Assembly (NCBI RefSeq): GCF_021531595.1
Contig: NZ_JADYUD010000004.1
Span: 1 to 64,000 of the forward strand
Direction: 5' to 3'
From: Fusobacterium perfoetens
GTDB taxonomy: Bacteria; Fusobacteriota; Fusobacteriia; Fusobacteriales; Fusobacteriaceae
DNA: 64,000 nucleotides
Shown: one piece after another, positions 23,359-34,517 of the stretch
How positions within the stretch are numbered: position 1 is the first letter of the stretch
Layout: every line of letters begins with the position of its first letter
Translations under genes and position numbers: made by a program
Notes under the pieces: generated by a model
What the model saw: the letters and a program-made list of their open reading frames with translations, nothing else
Told to the model about the DNA's origin: nothing
Database searches by the model: none

Positions 23359-24696
23359 ATGAAATTTGTTTTTTTTAGAAAACTTTCTCTTTCAAGAAAA
23401 CTTATACTTGGATTTATGGGAGCAATTCTTATGGGAACACTGCTTCTGATGATGCCATTTTCATCTTCAGGAGAAGAGAACCTAAGTTTTCTTACAGCAC
23501 TTTTTACAATAACTTCTGCTGTATGTGTAACAGGTCTTAGTGTAATTGATGTAGGAAAAGAGCTTTCAACAGCTGGGCAGATTATTCTTTTAATATTTAT
23601 TCAGCTGGGAGGTCTTGGTATAATGACTTTTTCCTCATTTATTCTTTTGCTTGTAGGGAAAAAGATAACATATGAAGAGAGAGAGCTTCTTAAAGAGGAA
23701 AGAAATCTTGAGAACAACGGAGGTATTTTGTGGTTCTTGAGAAAGATTTTTTTAACGGTAGTTATAATAGAAGGAATAGGAGCTTTATTCTTAGGCTTAA
23801 GATTTGCACAGGATATGCCTGTAAAAAAAGCTGTATATTATGGAATATTTCACAGTATTTCAGCTTTCTGTAATGCAGGTTTCAGTCTTTTCAGCAATAA
23901 TCTTGAAGGATATGCAGGAAGTTTTACAATTATAATGACGACTGCTTATCTTATAATAATAGGAGGAATAGGGTTCACTGTTATTGATTCTATACTTCTT
24001 GCAACAAGAAAAAGGGTTACAAGATTTGATCTTACTTCAAAAGTGGCAATTCTTGTGTCAATGATTCTTGTTGTTGTGGGAACTGTTTTATTTTTCATTC
24101 TTGAATATAAAAACAAAGGAACTATAGGGGATATGAGTTTTTCTGAAAAACTTTTAGCTTCTTTTTTCCAAAGTGTAACTACAAGAACGGCAGGTTATAA
24201 CAGTGTTCCATTTGCAAATCTAACTGAAGGATCTGTATTTTTATTCTGTATCCTTATGTTTATAGGAGCTTCTCCAGGTTCAACAGGAGGAGGAATAAAA
24301 ACAACAACTTTTGGTGTGCTTATATTTTATGTTATAAGTGTTGTTAAAAAAAGAGAAAGTGTTGTAATTTTTAACAGAAGAATAGGCTGGGAAGTTCTTA
24401 ACAGAGCCATAGCAGTTTTGGTGCTTTCTATTTTTTATGTGGGAATAATAACTCTTATAATAGTGAGCATTGAAGATTTTACACTGGAACAGGCAATATT
24501 TGAAGTTATTTCAGCTTTTGCTACAACAGGGCTTTCTCTAGGAATTACAGCAGATTTAGGAACAATATCAAGAATTCTTATAATATGTACTATGTTCCTT
24601 GGAAGACTTGGACCTATGACTTTTGCCCTTGCTCTTGGAGGATCAAATAAAGTTGAAAAGATTCAGTTTCCTAAGGAAAACATACTTGTAGGATAA
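23359..24696 (+). CDS. ktrB: Potassium/sodium uptake channel subunit KtrB (TrkH family)
   Basis: KtrB forms the membrane pore of the Ktr potassium-uptake system. The 445-residue protein has four membrane-pore-membrane repeats, and the filter loops can be seen as SAVCVTGLSVID (near 52), SAFCNAGFSLF (near 168), SVTTRTAGYNSV (near 276) and SAFATTGLSLG (near 387), each with the key glycine. A gating-loop segment, GASPGSTGGGIKTTTFG near 307, is also typical. The length favours KtrB over the longer TrkH. ktrA follows after 39 nt. Confidence 0.93.
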   Translation: MKFVFFRKLSLSRKLILGFMGAILMGTLLLMMPFSSSGEENLSFLTALFTITSAVCVTGLSVIDVGKELSTAGQIILLIFIQLGGLGIMTFSSFILLLVGKKITYEERELLKEERNLENNGGILWFLRKIFLTVVIIEGIGALFLGLRFAQDMPVKKAVYYGIFHSISAFCNAGFSLFSNNLEGYAGSFTIIMTTAYLIIIGGIGFTVIDSILLATRKRVTRFDLTSKVAILVSMILVVVGTVLFFILEYKNKGTIGDMSFSEKLLASFFQSVTTRTAGYNSVPFANLTEGSVFLFCILMFIGASPGSTGGGIKTTTFGVLIFYVISVVKKRESVVIFNRRIGWEVLNRAIAVLVLSIFYVGIITLIIVSIEDFTLEQAIFEVISAFATTGLSLGITADLGTISRILIICTMFLGRLGPMTFALALGGSNKVEKIQFPKENILVG

Positions 24697-24735
24697 GATG
24701 AAAAGAAATAAATGAATATATTTTAAGGAGATGTA

Positions 24736-25413
24736 ATGAAACAATATCTTGTAATAGGACTTGGAAGCTTCGGTTCTACTGTTGCAAAAACTCTTTATGA
24801 GGCAGGAGAAGAGGTTGTAGGTATAGATGTACAGGATTGTGTTGTACAGGAACTTATAAATGCAAATACCCTTGAAAACGGGCTTATACTTGATGCTGCA
24901 GATGATACTCAGCTTAGAAAAATCGGAGTAAGAAATTTTGATACGGTTTTTGTATGTGTTGGAGCAGTTGAGCCAAGTATGATGATATGCCTTAATCTTA
25001 AAGAACTTGGAGTGCAGAATATAATAGTTAAAGCTTCATCTAAAAAGCACAGAAAACTTCTTGAAAAAATAGGTGCAAGTCAGGTAATTTATCCTGAAGA
25101 ATATGTAGGTAAAAGAACTGCTCTTATAGCAATGGAACCTAATATGATAGAGCACCTTAGATTCTCACAAGATTTTCTTATTGTAGAGGTGAAAGCTCCT
25201 ACAATTTTCTGGGATAAAACACTTATGGAATCAGAAATAAGAAAAAAATATAATACCAATGTTGTGGGAATAAAAAAATATAATGGTAGATTTATACCAA
25301 ATCCAAATCCAAATGAAAAAATAGAAGAAAATGATATACTTATAGTGATAACAGACTCTAAAACTGCAAATACTCTTAATGGGCTTGTGAAAAAAGAGTT
25401 TAATGAAGACTAG
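24736..25413 (+). CDS. ktrA: Potassium uptake regulator KtrA (RCK protein)
   Basis: KtrA is the cytoplasmic ring that gates KtrB in response to nucleotides. The 225-residue protein has an RCK_N Rossmann domain starting MKQYLVIGLGSFGSTVAKTL, with a GxGxFG nucleotide-binding loop and an acidic residue at the end of the second strand (GIDVQD near 33). An RCK_C (TrkA_C) domain follows from about 140, ending DILIVITDSKTANTLN. The start has AAGGAGATG before it. It pairs with ktrB and lies 15 nt before mnmG, so readthrough into mnmG-rsmG is possible. Confidence 0.93.
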   Translation: MKQYLVIGLGSFGSTVAKTLYEAGEEVVGIDVQDCVVQELINANTLENGLILDAADDTQLRKIGVRNFDTVFVCVGAVEPSMMICLNLKELGVQNIIVKASSKKHRKLLEKIGASQVIYPEEYVGKRTALIAMEPNMIEHLRFSQDFLIVEVKAPTIFWDKTLMESEIRKKYNTNVVGIKKYNGRFIPNPNPNEKIEENDILIVITDSKTANTLNGLVKKEFNED

Positions 25414-25428
25414 GGGGAATAAAATAAA

Positions 25429-27318
25429 ATGCAGGAATTTGATGTAATAGTAGTAGGAGCAGGTCATGCAGGTTGTGAAGCAGCTCTTGCTCCAGCAAGA
25501 ATGGGACTTAAGACAGCAATATTTACAATAAGTCTTGATAAAATAGGATACCTTTCATGTAATCCATCTATAGGAGGGCCAGCTAAATCACATCTTGCAA
25601 GAGAAATTGATGCTCTTGGAGGAGAAATAGGAAGAAATATAGATAAGACTTTTATTCAGATAAGAGTTTTAAATACTAAAAAAGGACCAGCTGTAAGATC
25701 TTTAAGAGCACAGGCAGATAAGCCTAAATATCATATTGAAATGAAAAAAACTCTTGAAAATACAGAAAATCTTGAAGTTATTCAAGGAATGGTTACAGAA
25801 ATTATAACAGAAGGAAATAAGGCTGTAGGAATAAGAACAAAAGAAGGTGTTGAATACAGAGCTAAAACTGTTGTAATAGCTACAGGAACATTTATGAGAG
25901 GGCTTATCCATGTGGGAGAAACACATTTCAGTGGAGGAAGAATGGGAGAACTTTCATCTGAAGAACTTCCTGCTTCTCTTGAAAAGCTTGGTATAAAACT
26001 TGGAAGATTTAAAACAGGAACACCTCCAAGAATAGATGCAAGAACAATAGATTATTCAAAAACAGAAGAACAGCCAGGAGATACACAGATTTTAAAATTC
26101 TCAAACAGAACTTCAGATGAAGAAGTGAGAACTAGAAAACAAATACCATGTCATATTTTATTTACAAATAAAAATGTTCATGAAATTATAAGAAGCAACA
26201 GAGAAAGATCTCCTCTTTTCAATGGAACAATTCAAGGTGTAGGACCTCGTTACTGCCCTTCAATAGAAGATAAAATATTTAGATATCCTGATAAGGAAAG
26301 ACACCATCTTTTCCTTGAAAAAGAAGGATATGACACTAATGAAGTCTATGTAAGTGGATTTTCTTCATCACTTCCAAGTGATGTTCAATATAAAATGCTT
26401 AATGCAATAGAAGGACTTGAACATGCAAAAATAATGAGATATGCCTATGCAATAGAATATGATTATGTTCTTACTGAAGAAATAGGATATTCTCTTGAAA
26501 GTAAAAAAATAGAAAATCTTTTCACAGCAGGACAGATAAATGGAACTTCTGGATATGAGGAAGCTGCTGCACAGGGAATAATGGCAGGAATAAATGCTGC
26601 AAGAAAGGTTCAAGGTAAAGAACCAGTAGTTCTTGATAGGGCAGATTCATATATAGGAACTCTTATAGATGACATTGTATCAAAAGGAACAAATGAACCT
26701 TATAGAATGTTTACTGCAAGAAGTGAATACAGACTTATTTTAAGAGAGGACAATGCAGATTTAAGACTTTCAAAAATAGGTTATGATATAGGGCTTCTTC
26801 CAAAAGAGGAATATGATAAAGTTCTTTATAAAGAAAAAGTTGTAAAAGAAATAATTGAAAAATTAGAAAAGCAACATATAGGAAGCAGTAATCCAAGAGT
26901 AAACGAAGTACTTGAAAAATGTGGTGAAGAACCAGTTAAAAACGGAATTACTTTATTTGAATTTTTAAGAAGACCAAATGTAACATATGATGATGTTAAA
27001 TATGTGGCTGAGCTTATAGATGGCTTTGAGCTTGGAAACTATATTTCAGATATAGAATATCAGGTAGAAGTACAGGTGAAATATTCAGGATATATTGAAA
27101 GATCACTTAGAATGATAGAGAGACATAAAGGGCTTGAAGAGAAAAAAATCCCAGCAGATATTGACTATGACAGCCTTGAAAATATTCCAAAAGAAGCGAA
27201 AGATAAGTTAAAACTTATAAGACCTATGAACATAGGACAGGCTTCAAGAATTTCAGGAGTGTCTCCAGCAGATATCCAAGTACTTCTTATCTATTTAAAA
27301 ATGAGAGGACATAATTAA
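25429..27318 (+). CDS. mnmG: tRNA uridine-5-carboxymethylaminomethyl enzyme MnmG
   Basis: MnmG works with MnmE to place the carboxymethylaminomethyl (or aminomethyl) group on U34 of several tRNAs, using FAD, NADH and methylene-tetrahydrofolate. The 629-residue protein has the FAD-binding [19 protein letters not shown] near 8, the [25 protein letters not shown] block near 43, [11 protein letters not shown] near 200 and a C-terminal helical domain that binds MnmE. The length is standard. Its stop overlaps the ATG of rsmG by one base (TAATG), the classic gidA-gidB pairing. Confidence 0.97.
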   Translation: MQEFDVIVVGAGHAGCEAALAPARMGLKTAIFTISLDKIGYLSCNPSIGGPAKSHLAREIDALGGEIGRNIDKTFIQIRVLNTKKGPAVRSLRAQADKPKYHIEMKKTLENTENLEVIQGMVTEIITEGNKAVGIRTKEGVEYRAKTVVIATGTFMRGLIHVGETHFSGGRMGELSSEELPASLEKLGIKLGRFKTGTPPRIDARTIDYSKTEEQPGDTQILKFSNRTSDEEVRTRKQIPCHILFTNKNVHEIIRSNRERSPLFNGTIQGVGPRYCPSIEDKIFRYPDKERHHLFLEKEGYDTNEVYVSGFSSSLPSDVQYKMLNAIEGLEHAKIMRYAYAIEYDYVLTEEIGYSLESKKIENLFTAGQINGTSGYEEAAAQGIMAGINAARKVQGKEPVVLDRADSYIGTLIDDIVSKGTNEPYRMFTARSEYRLILREDNADLRLSKIGYDIGLLPKEEYDKVLYKEKVVKEIIEKLEKQHIGSSNPRVNEVLEKCGEEPVKNGITLFEFLRRPNVTYDDVKYVAELIDGFELGNYISDIEYQVEVQVKYSGYIERSLRMIERHKGLEEKKIPADIDYDSLENIPKEAKDKLKLIRPMNIGQASRISGVSPADIQVLLIYLKMRGHN

Positions 27319-28019
27319 TGAGAGAATATTTAAAAGAAGGTATAAAAAGAATAGGTGTGGAAATAGATGATGAGAAGATAGATAAGCTTATGGAATATCT
27401 TAAACTTCTTATGGAATATAATTCACATACAAACCTTACTGCAATAAGAGATGAAGAAGGAATAATAGAAAAACATTTTCTAGATTCAATTCTTCTTATG
27501 AAATATATGAAATGCAGTGAAGGAAAAGCACTTGATATAGGAACAGGAGCAGGATTTCCTGGAATGGTTCTTGCTATATGTAACCCAAATATACAGTTTA
27601 CTCTTATTGACTCTGTTGGAAAAAAAATAAATTTTTTAAAACAAGTTAAGGAGAAATTGAATCTAACTAATGCAGATCCCGTTAATGTAAGAGCAGAGGA
27701 GTATATAAATGATGATAACCGTGAATCTTATGATTTAGGTTTCTGCAGAGGGGTATCTAAGCTTAATACAATTCTTGAATATGTTATTCCATTTTTAAAA
27801 GTGGAAGGAAGATTTCTTCCTCAGAAAATGGAAGGTACAAACGAAGAAAAAGAAAGTCAGTCAGCTCTTAAAATACTGAAATCAGAAATTACCGATATAT
27901 ATGAAGAGGAACTTCCATACTGTAAAGATAAAAGAATTATAGTTGAAGTTCTTAAAAAAGGAAAGACAGATAAAAAATATCCAAGAAGAGTGGGTATTCC
28001 ATTAAAAAAACCGTTATAA
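27318..28019 (+). CDS. rsmG: 16S rRNA (guanine527-N7)-methyltransferase
   Basis: RsmG (GidB) methylates N7 of G527 in the 530 loop of 16S rRNA. The 233-residue protein has NLTAIRDEEGIIEKHFLDSIL near 40, the SAM-binding DIGTGAGFPGMVLAI near 74 and a CRGVSKLNTILEY segment near 143. It is translationally coupled to mnmG through the one-base overlap. The next gene, the tamB-like gene, begins 22 nt on with an AGGAGG site, so the envelope block may be partly read from the same transcript. Confidence 0.95.
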   Translation: MREYLKEGIKRIGVEIDDEKIDKLMEYLKLLMEYNSHTNLTAIRDEEGIIEKHFLDSILLMKYMKCSEGKALDIGTGAGFPGMVLAICNPNIQFTLIDSVGKKINFLKQVKEKLNLTNADPVNVRAEEYINDDNRESYDLGFCRGVSKLNTILEYVIPFLKVEGRFLPQKMEGTNEEKESQSALKILKSEITDIYEEELPYCKDKRIIVEVLKKGKTDKKYPRRVGIPLKKPL

Positions 28020-28040
28020 AATAAGCTGAGAGGAGGGAAT

Positions 28041-31000
28041 ATGAAAAATAATATTTTTATGAAAAATAAAAAAATATTACTTGTTTTCCTTCCTCTTTTT
28101 TTAATTGTTTATTTGGTATATCTTGCAGTATTTCAACTGAATGTTTTAGTATTTCTTGGAGTAAGAATTTTTACTCACGGGACAATGAAAATAGAAAAAG
28201 TTGAATTTAAAAAAGGAAGCAGTTTAAAAGAAGGAAGAATAGAAATTTTAAATTCTAAATTATATGATAAAAAACTTCTTATAGCTGACACTCCAAAAAT
28301 AATAATAGATTATAAAGATTGGAAGATAGACAGAATAAACCTATATAGTCCAAAGGCAGTTTTTGTAAGAAAGGGAAGCGATATTAATTTCGTTACTGTT
28401 TTTACAGGAAAGAATGAAGATAGTGAAACTGAAGAAAAAGGCAAAGAAAAGAAGAAGGAAAACAAAAGTGTTCCTATTTTAAAAAGAATAAATGTATATG
28501 ATGCAGACCTTAATTATGTGGATATGTCATATAGTGAGAAAATCTCTAAAAATCTTGAAAATGTTAATGGTTATGTAGCTTTTGAAAATGGCTATAAAAC
28601 AGATTTAAAGTTTACAGGAGAGAATGGAGATGAAAAATACAGCTATACTTTCAGCAATGTTGAAAAATCATATGATATGAGAATACAGCTTTCTAATATA
28701 AATGCTGAAGATACTCTTGTTCAGTATGGATATGACAGTGAAGGGGATATTTCAGATGTAACAGGAGTTATAAATCTTGATTTAAGAATAAATGATGATG
28801 GATTTTTCGGGGAAGGAAAACTTTCACAAGGAAGACTTATTTATAAAGATTTGGGAGTTCCTGTGGAAGATGTTACTCTTGACCTTCAGTTTCTTGGAAA
28901 AAAAATAGTTATTGATGGAGACTATCTGTTTTTTAAGAAAAAGGGAAAATTTTATGTTGAATACAATGATGGTAAAGGTGTAGATGTAGGTTTTAAACTT
29001 AAAAATATTTTATATAGTGAAGCTGCAAATTATAAAATTCTTAAAGATTCAGGAGTGCAGATAGAGGATTTTAATATTGATGAAGTTGATATAAACCTTT
29101 CAGTAAAAAATACTTTCAAAGCACAGGTTGATTTTAAAAGCTCCAAGGGATTTAAAAAAGAGGTTATTGCCCTTAAAGATATATCAGGTCAGCTTGTATA
29201 TGAAAATGGGGAACTGAAGGTAAATAACATTCATACAGATGTTATGCTTGACAGAGAAGGAAAAACAATTGAAAGAGAAATAACAGGAAATCTTCGTTAT
29301 AAAGGGGATACAGGAAGGGTAAATCTTAATGCTAAAGCAAAGGAAGAAGGTTTTCTTTCAGATGTAAACCTTGATTTTCTTTTCAGTGCAGGAAAAGAAA
29401 AATTTAAGTTTAAAGTTGATTCTGATATAATGAACTTTGAAGGAAGATATGAATATAAAAAGGATATGCTTTTTATAAATCAAGATAAAAATTTTGAATT
29501 TAAATATAATATAAAAGATAAAAAGATAGATTTACTTAAAGGATATCTTATATCAAAGCTTGATAAATATTCAGTGAAAACAGATTTAAAATGCACAGAT
29601 GGATATCATGTAACAGTAAATTCTAAAATGAAAGATGAAAATGATGAAATAAGAGGAAGTCTTGAAGGGTATGCAAATATAAAAGAAGCAGCTTATGATT
29701 TAAAAATAAAAGCTAAAGATATAAATCTTTCAGATGAATCTGGATATATTTCAGGAAGCGTTGACGGATATATAAAAGGTGAAAAGGAAAACCTTGAAGG
29801 AGAATTTCTTTTAGATGGCTTTGGTGCAGGAATAACAGCTCAGAAAATAGAAGTTTCTGATATTCTTGGAGTGGTAAATCTTAAGAAAAATGGAAGTCTC
29901 TCTGTTATATTTCAAGGAGAAGCAGGGAAAACAAAGATTGATACAATTGAAATAAACGGACTGAAAATAAGTGTAAAATACTCTGACAGCCTTTTGGAAA
30001 TTATGAATGTTTCCAATAAATTTTTGACATTAAGCGGGAATTACAGTATAATTAATTCAAAAATAGAACTTTCTGCAAAGGGACGAGATATAAATAAAGA
30101 TGTAATAGATATCAGCGGACTTAATTATGAAATCAGTGAAATAGATGGTTCTTTATCAGGAAAAATAAATGACTTAAATGGTAAATTTACAATAAAAAAT
30201 GGAAGTATAGATTTAGGTGAAGAAAGATATATAAACTTTGGGGGAGATATAAATTACCTAAAGGATAAAATCTATGCAGAGAATTTTAAAGTAAATGAAA
30301 ATAAAGTAAATTTTGAATACTATCCTGAAAAAAAAGAGGGAAGTTATAAAGCAGATATATTTGAAAGTATGCTTGGAGAATTTGTTCCAGGAGCAAAATT
30401 CAGAATAATAGGTGTAACTTCAGGAACAATTAAAGAAAATAAAATAAATGGAGATTTTAAAGGCTCTGTAAATGAAGTTTACTACAAAGGAAGCAGAATA
30501 CCAAATGTGCTTTTTGCAGGAAACTATGATAACAGTATAATTAACTTTAAAACTCTGGATATTTTATCTAATGATGATAAAAAAAGTGTAGTAAAAACAG
30601 AAGGGCTTGTAAATATAAAAGATAAGTTCCTAAGTTTTAAAATACCAAAACAAAATGTACCTCTTGGAGAAATAATAAAAAAAGAGGGAATTAAAGGAAG
30701 CATAAATCTTGAAGGTAAGGCAGAGGGGCTTTTTGAAGATATAGAATATTATGTAAAGGCCTCAGAGGGAAATATATCATATAATGATATAACTGTTGAT
30801 AAAATAGGAATTGATATTTCAGGAAATAAAGAAAAAGCAGTTCTTAATAATTTTTCAGCAGGATATTTAAATAACAGCTTAAAAGCACAAGGAGAATATA
30901 ATATCACTGAAAATAAATATAGATTTAATGTTAATTCTTCAGATATAGATATGAAACTTCTGACTCTTTTCCTTGAGCCTTATGGAATAGATAAAGTTTC

Positions 31001-32402
31001 AGGAAAAGGAAAATTAAATCTTGTATTTACAGATATAGTTCCTCAGGGAGAAATAGTTCTTAACAACTTTAATATAAGCTCAAAAAAATATGGAATTGAC
31101 ATGAATAACCTAAATGGTGACATGATATTTGACAAAGGAATTTTAAGCATAAAAAAATTTGCAGGAATTTTAAATGGTGGTTCTATAAATATCAAGGGTT
31201 ATCTTGAAGCTGAGAAAGCAATCAATCATTTATTGGGTGAAAATTTTGACAAAATAGATTATAATTTAGTATTAGATGGAAGAAATGTAAATTATTCTTT
31301 TGAAGATTATTTCAGCCTGAACTTTAATACAAGGTTATCTTTCAGAAATAATGCTGTTTTTGGAAATATAACAGTAAATGAAGGGGATATACAAAAAATT
31401 CTTAATCATGATTTTGGAATAGTTACTGTTGTTAAAAATTTCCTTAAAGATTTCTTTAACAGAAATAAATCTGAAAAAATATTTATGGAAAATACAAGAA
31501 CTTTTTCAGGAGCAGAGAGAAATGTTTCAGACCTTAGAATAAATATAGGATTTAACATTGATAAGGGTATAAAAATAGATGTTGACAGAGTGACAAGTTT
31601 CCTTACAAATGTAAAAGGAACAATACTTGGACAGGGAAGACTTACAGGAAGTTTAGGAAGGTTAAACTTTTTGGGAGAAAATAGCATCAAAGATGGTGAA
31701 TTTATTTTAAATGGAAATAAATTTACTGTGGACAGAGCAATAGTTCTTTTCAATAACAGAGAAGAATATATCCCAGATGTTAATCCAAATATAACATTTT
31801 CAACAAGCTCTATAATAAACAATAAGAATCTTGAAATATCTCTTGACGGACCAGTAAGAAATATGACTTTCACAGTAAGAAGTGGAAATGAAGTGTCAGT
31901 AAATACTCTTGACAGTGTCTTAAGTGGAAATGGAGGAAACGGAGAGGGAAGCAATGACCTTTCAATTCTTCTGACAAACATAATAGGAGGACAGATAACA
32001 GATATTGTTCTTAATCCTCTTGTAAATGTTTTAAGAGCTGTTGGATTTTCAAATTTAAGAGTAAGATCAAGCATACTTGCTGAAGAAAGAAAAAGAGATA
32101 TGCAGGATGAATCAACAATGGCATTTGGAGCATATATAGAAGCTGAAAGTCCTATTTATAAGGATAAACTTTTCTGGAAAGTAAAAGCTAACTTCATGAA
32201 TGATCCTGCTAACAGAGAGGGAGCAGAGGGAAATAATTATAACTATGGAGTAGCTGATTACGATATAAATCTGTATCACAGATTGAATAATAACATTTCG
32301 TGGGGAGTTGGTGTGCAGAAACTGAGAGAAAACTTAGAAACAAAGAAGCGTGACATGAATTACTATATAGAATTAAAGTTTGAAAAGAAATTTGATTTTT
32401 AA
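28041..32402 (+). CDS. tamB: TamB-like translocation/assembly module protein (DUF490)
   Basis: This very large 1453-residue protein has an N-terminal membrane anchor (about 12-33, LLVFLPLFLIVYLVYLAVF). A long beta-strand repeat region of AsmA/TamB type follows, and the C-terminal TamB (DUF490) domain is at about 1130-1453, with FLTNVKGTILGQGRLTGSLG near 1190. TamB proteins span the periplasm and pair with a BamA-family barrel, moving proteins or lipids to the outer membrane. The gene is 15 nt before bamA and no separate TamA is seen, so it may work with this BamA. The overall family is clear from size, layout and context. Confidence 0.85.
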   Translation: MKNNIFMKNKKILLVFLPLFLIVYLVYLAVFQLNVLVFLGVRIFTHGTMKIEKVEFKKGSSLKEGRIEILNSKLYDKKLLIADTPKIIIDYKDWKIDRINLYSPKAVFVRKGSDINFVTVFTGKNEDSETEEKGKEKKKENKSVPILKRINVYDADLNYVDMSYSEKISKNLENVNGYVAFENGYKTDLKFTGENGDEKYSYTFSNVEKSYDMRIQLSNINAEDTLVQYGYDSEGDISDVTGVINLDLRINDDGFFGEGKLSQGRLIYKDLGVPVEDVTLDLQFLGKKIVIDGDYLFFKKKGKFYVEYNDGKGVDVGFKLKNILYSEAANYKILKDSGVQIEDFNIDEVDINLSVKNTFKAQVDFKSSKGFKKEVIALKDISGQLVYENGELKVNNIHTDVMLDREGKTIEREITGNLRYKGDTGRVNLNAKAKEEGFLSDVNLDFLFSAGKEKFKFKVDSDIMNFEGRYEYKKDMLFINQDKNFEFKYNIKDKKIDLLKGYLISKLDKYSVKTDLKCTDGYHVTVNSKMKDENDEIRGSLEGYANIKEAAYDLKIKAKDINLSDESGYISGSVDGYIKGEKENLEGEFLLDGFGAGITAQKIEVSDILGVVNLKKNGSLSVIFQGEAGKTKIDTIEINGLKISVKYSDSLLEIMNVSNKFLTLSGNYSIINSKIELSAKGRDINKDVIDISGLNYEISEIDGSLSGKINDLNGKFTIKNGSIDLGEERYINFGGDINYLKDKIYAENFKVNENKVNFEYYPEKKEGSYKADIFESMLGEFVPGAKFRIIGVTSGTIKENKINGDFKGSVNEVYYKGSRIPNVLFAGNYDNSIINFKTLDILSNDDKKSVVKTEGLVNIKDKFLSFKIPKQNVPLGEIIKKEGIKGSINLEGKAEGLFEDIEYYVKASEGNISYNDITVDKIGIDISGNKEKAVLNNFSAGYLNNSLKAQGEYNITENKYRFNVNSSDIDMKLLTLFLEPYGIDKVSGKGKLNLVFTDIVPQGEIVLNNFNISSKKYGIDMNNLNGDMIFDKGILSIKKFAGILNGGSINIKGYLEAEKAINHLLGENFDKIDYNLVLDGRNVNYSFEDYFSLNFNTRLSFRNNAVFGNITVNEGDIQKILNHDFGIVTVVKNFLKDFFNRNKSEKIFMENTRTFSGAERNVSDLRINIGFNIDKGIKIDVDRVTSFLTNVKGTILGQGRLTGSLGRLNFLGENSIKDGEFILNGNKFTVDRAIVLFNNREEYIPDVNPNITFSTSSIINNKNLEISLDGPVRNMTFTVRSGNEVSVNTLDSVLSGNGGNGEGSNDLSILLTNIIGGQITDIVLNPLVNVLRAVGFSNLRVRSSILAEERKRDMQDESTMAFGAYIEAESPIYKDKLFWKVKANFMNDPANREGAEGNNYNYGVADYDINLYHRLNNNISWGVGVQKLRENLETKKRDMNYYIELKFEKKFDF

Positions 32403-32416
32403 GATGGAGGATTAGA

Positions 32417-34489
32417 ATGAGAAAACAGCTAACGATTTTATTAAGTTTTCTTCTGCTGGTATTTGCTTATGGTGCTGATGCTAACAGCTACAAAATTGAA
32501 AAAATTGTAGTTGAAAACATTCAGGAAATACCTGAAGCTTCAATACTTAGCATAATGAAAGAAAAAGTCGGAGACAAATATTCTGCTAAAGATATGATAG
32601 CAGACTACCAAAAAATCAAAGAACTTGATTATGTTGGAAGTGTTTCAATATATCCACAGTATTATAACGAAGGTGTAAAACTTGTTGTGGATATAAGAGA
32701 AAAGAGAGATACAAAAGATTTACTGACAAAAAATGGAATCATTCCAATGTCTGAAAGAGACAAAATAGACAAAACGGTTATTGTAAAAGGTGTTGAAGTC
32801 TATGGAAACATCAGTATGAAAAAGAAAGATATATTAAAATATATTCCTGTTAAAACAGGAGGATATTTTTCTAAGAAAAAAGTTCTGGACGGATACAGAA
32901 GTCTTGGAGAGTCAGGATACTTCTCACAAGTTGTGCCTGATGTAATAAAAGATGGAAACGGAGTTACAGTTGTTTACTATGTAACAGAAAACCCTACAAT
33001 CACTGGAGTAAACATTATAGGAAACACAGTTTATTCAACAGATGAGCTGTTAGGATTATTGGAAACAAAACCTAACGAAACATTAAACTTTAATTCATTA
33101 AGAAAAGACAGAGAAGCAATAATACAAAAATATAGTAAAGATGGTTATGTTCTTGCCAGAGTAATAGATATTGGACTTAACAATAGTTATGGTCTTGATA
33201 TTTATATTACAGAAGGTATAGTAAGAGATATAAAACTTCAAAAGATGGTTACAAAACAAAAAGGAAACAGAAGACAAGCTTCTGATACTCTTTTAAAAAC
33301 AAAAGATTATGTAATAGAAAGAGAAATTGAATTCAAAGAAGGAGATATCTTTAATATCAACAGATATACTGATACAGAAAATAACTTAAAAAGACTTGGT
33401 TATATTAAAAATGTTAAGTATGAAGCAAGAGATATTTTAGGAGACTCTGACGGTAAAGAAATTGTTCTTTTAATAGATGAAGACAGAACAGCAAGACTTC
33501 AAGGAGCTATTTCTTATGGTTCTGAACTTGGACTTATGGGAATGCTTTCACTTGAAGAAACAAACTGGAAGGGTAAAGGACAGACTACATCATTTACTTA
33601 TGAAAAATCAGACGAAGATTACAGCAGCATGTCAATCAGCTTCTCAGATCCATGGATAAAAGATACTGATAGAATTTCATGGGGATGGAGCTTATATAAA
33701 AATGACTATGAAAATGACGACAGTGAGGCATTCAGCAAGATTGACACTTATGGATTCAGAATCAATGTTGGAAAAGGTATTACAAGAAATGTAAGATTAG
33801 GACTTGGAACAAAAATTGAACATGTAACAACTGAACCTGATGACAGTTTACCAGAAGAAAGAATAAAACAATATGGATATTATGAAGATAAATATTATTT
33901 ATGGAGTTTATTCCCTTCAATAACTTATGATACAAGAAATAGCTTCTTCAATCCTACAAGAGGAGAATATGCAAGATGGCAAGTTGAAGGAGGATATGCT
34001 TCAGGAGAAAATGCAGATTACTTCACTAATACAACTATTGAACTTAGAAAATATCATCAAGGATTCTTTAAAAAGAATACATTTGCATACAGAGCAGTAT
34101 TTGGTATCCAATCTGACTCTACAAAAGAATCACAAAGATATTGGGTTGGAGGAAGCAGTACTTTAAGAGGATATGATGGTGGAACATTCAGAGGTACTAG
34201 AAAATTCACTGGTACAATAGAAAACAGAACAGAGTTTAATGATGTACTTGGAGGAGTATTATTCTTTGATTTTGGTAGAGCATGGGATTATAAAGGTATT
34301 GACCAAGGTTATTACAATTCAAGAGAAAATGCTGATGAAAAAATGCCTGATGGTATAGCTATGGCAGCAGGTGTTGGACTTAGAATCAACACTCCAATGG
34401 GACCACTTAGATTTGACTTTGGTTGGCCAATAAGAGATGACGAAGAAAGCGGAATGCAGTTCTACTTCAATATGGGACAATCATTCTAA
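32417..34489 (+). CDS. bamA: Outer membrane protein assembly factor BamA
   Basis: BamA is the outer-membrane barrel that inserts other barrels. The 690-residue protein has a signal peptide (about 1-20, ILLSFLLLVFAYGADA) and several POTRA domains (about 25-350; for example GVEVYGNISMKKKDILKYIPVKTGGYF near 122). A surface-antigen barrel begins near 360 and contains WVGGSSTLRGYDGG near 575, which holds the conserved VRGF-like lid motif as LRGY. The C-terminus is FYFNMGQSF, with the terminal aromatic residue typical of barrels. It lies between the tamB-like gene and skp. Confidence 0.94.
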   Translation: MRKQLTILLSFLLLVFAYGADANSYKIEKIVVENIQEIPEASILSIMKEKVGDKYSAKDMIADYQKIKELDYVGSVSIYPQYYNEGVKLVVDIREKRDTKDLLTKNGIIPMSERDKIDKTVIVKGVEVYGNISMKKKDILKYIPVKTGGYFSKKKVLDGYRSLGESGYFSQVVPDVIKDGNGVTVVYYVTENPTITGVNIIGNTVYSTDELLGLLETKPNETLNFNSLRKDREAIIQKYSKDGYVLARVIDIGLNNSYGLDIYITEGIVRDIKLQKMVTKQKGNRRQASDTLLKTKDYVIEREIEFKEGDIFNINRYTDTENNLKRLGYIKNVKYEARDILGDSDGKEIVLLIDEDRTARLQGAISYGSELGLMGMLSLEETNWKGKGQTTSFTYEKSDEDYSSMSISFSDPWIKDTDRISWGWSLYKNDYENDDSEAFSKIDTYGFRINVGKGITRNVRLGLGTKIEHVTTEPDDSLPEERIKQYGYYEDKYYLWSLFPSITYDTRNSFFNPTRGEYARWQVEGGYASGENADYFTNTTIELRKYHQGFFKKNTFAYRAVFGIQSDSTKESQRYWVGGSSTLRGYDGGTFRGTRKFTGTIENRTEFNDVLGGVLFFDFGRAWDYKGIDQGYYNSRENADEKMPDGIAMAAGVGLRINTPMGPLRFDFGWPIRDDEESGMQFYFNMGQSF

Positions 34490-34517
34490 TACAATATAAA
34501 ATTACCGGAGGAATAAT

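Noticed and set aside
31406-32074. A 222-codon open frame on the minus strand inside the tamB-like gene
   Set aside because: It lies antisense to a clear coding region, has no ribosome binding site, and its translation is a low-complexity mix of L, F, S and P typical of the complement of AT-rich genes.
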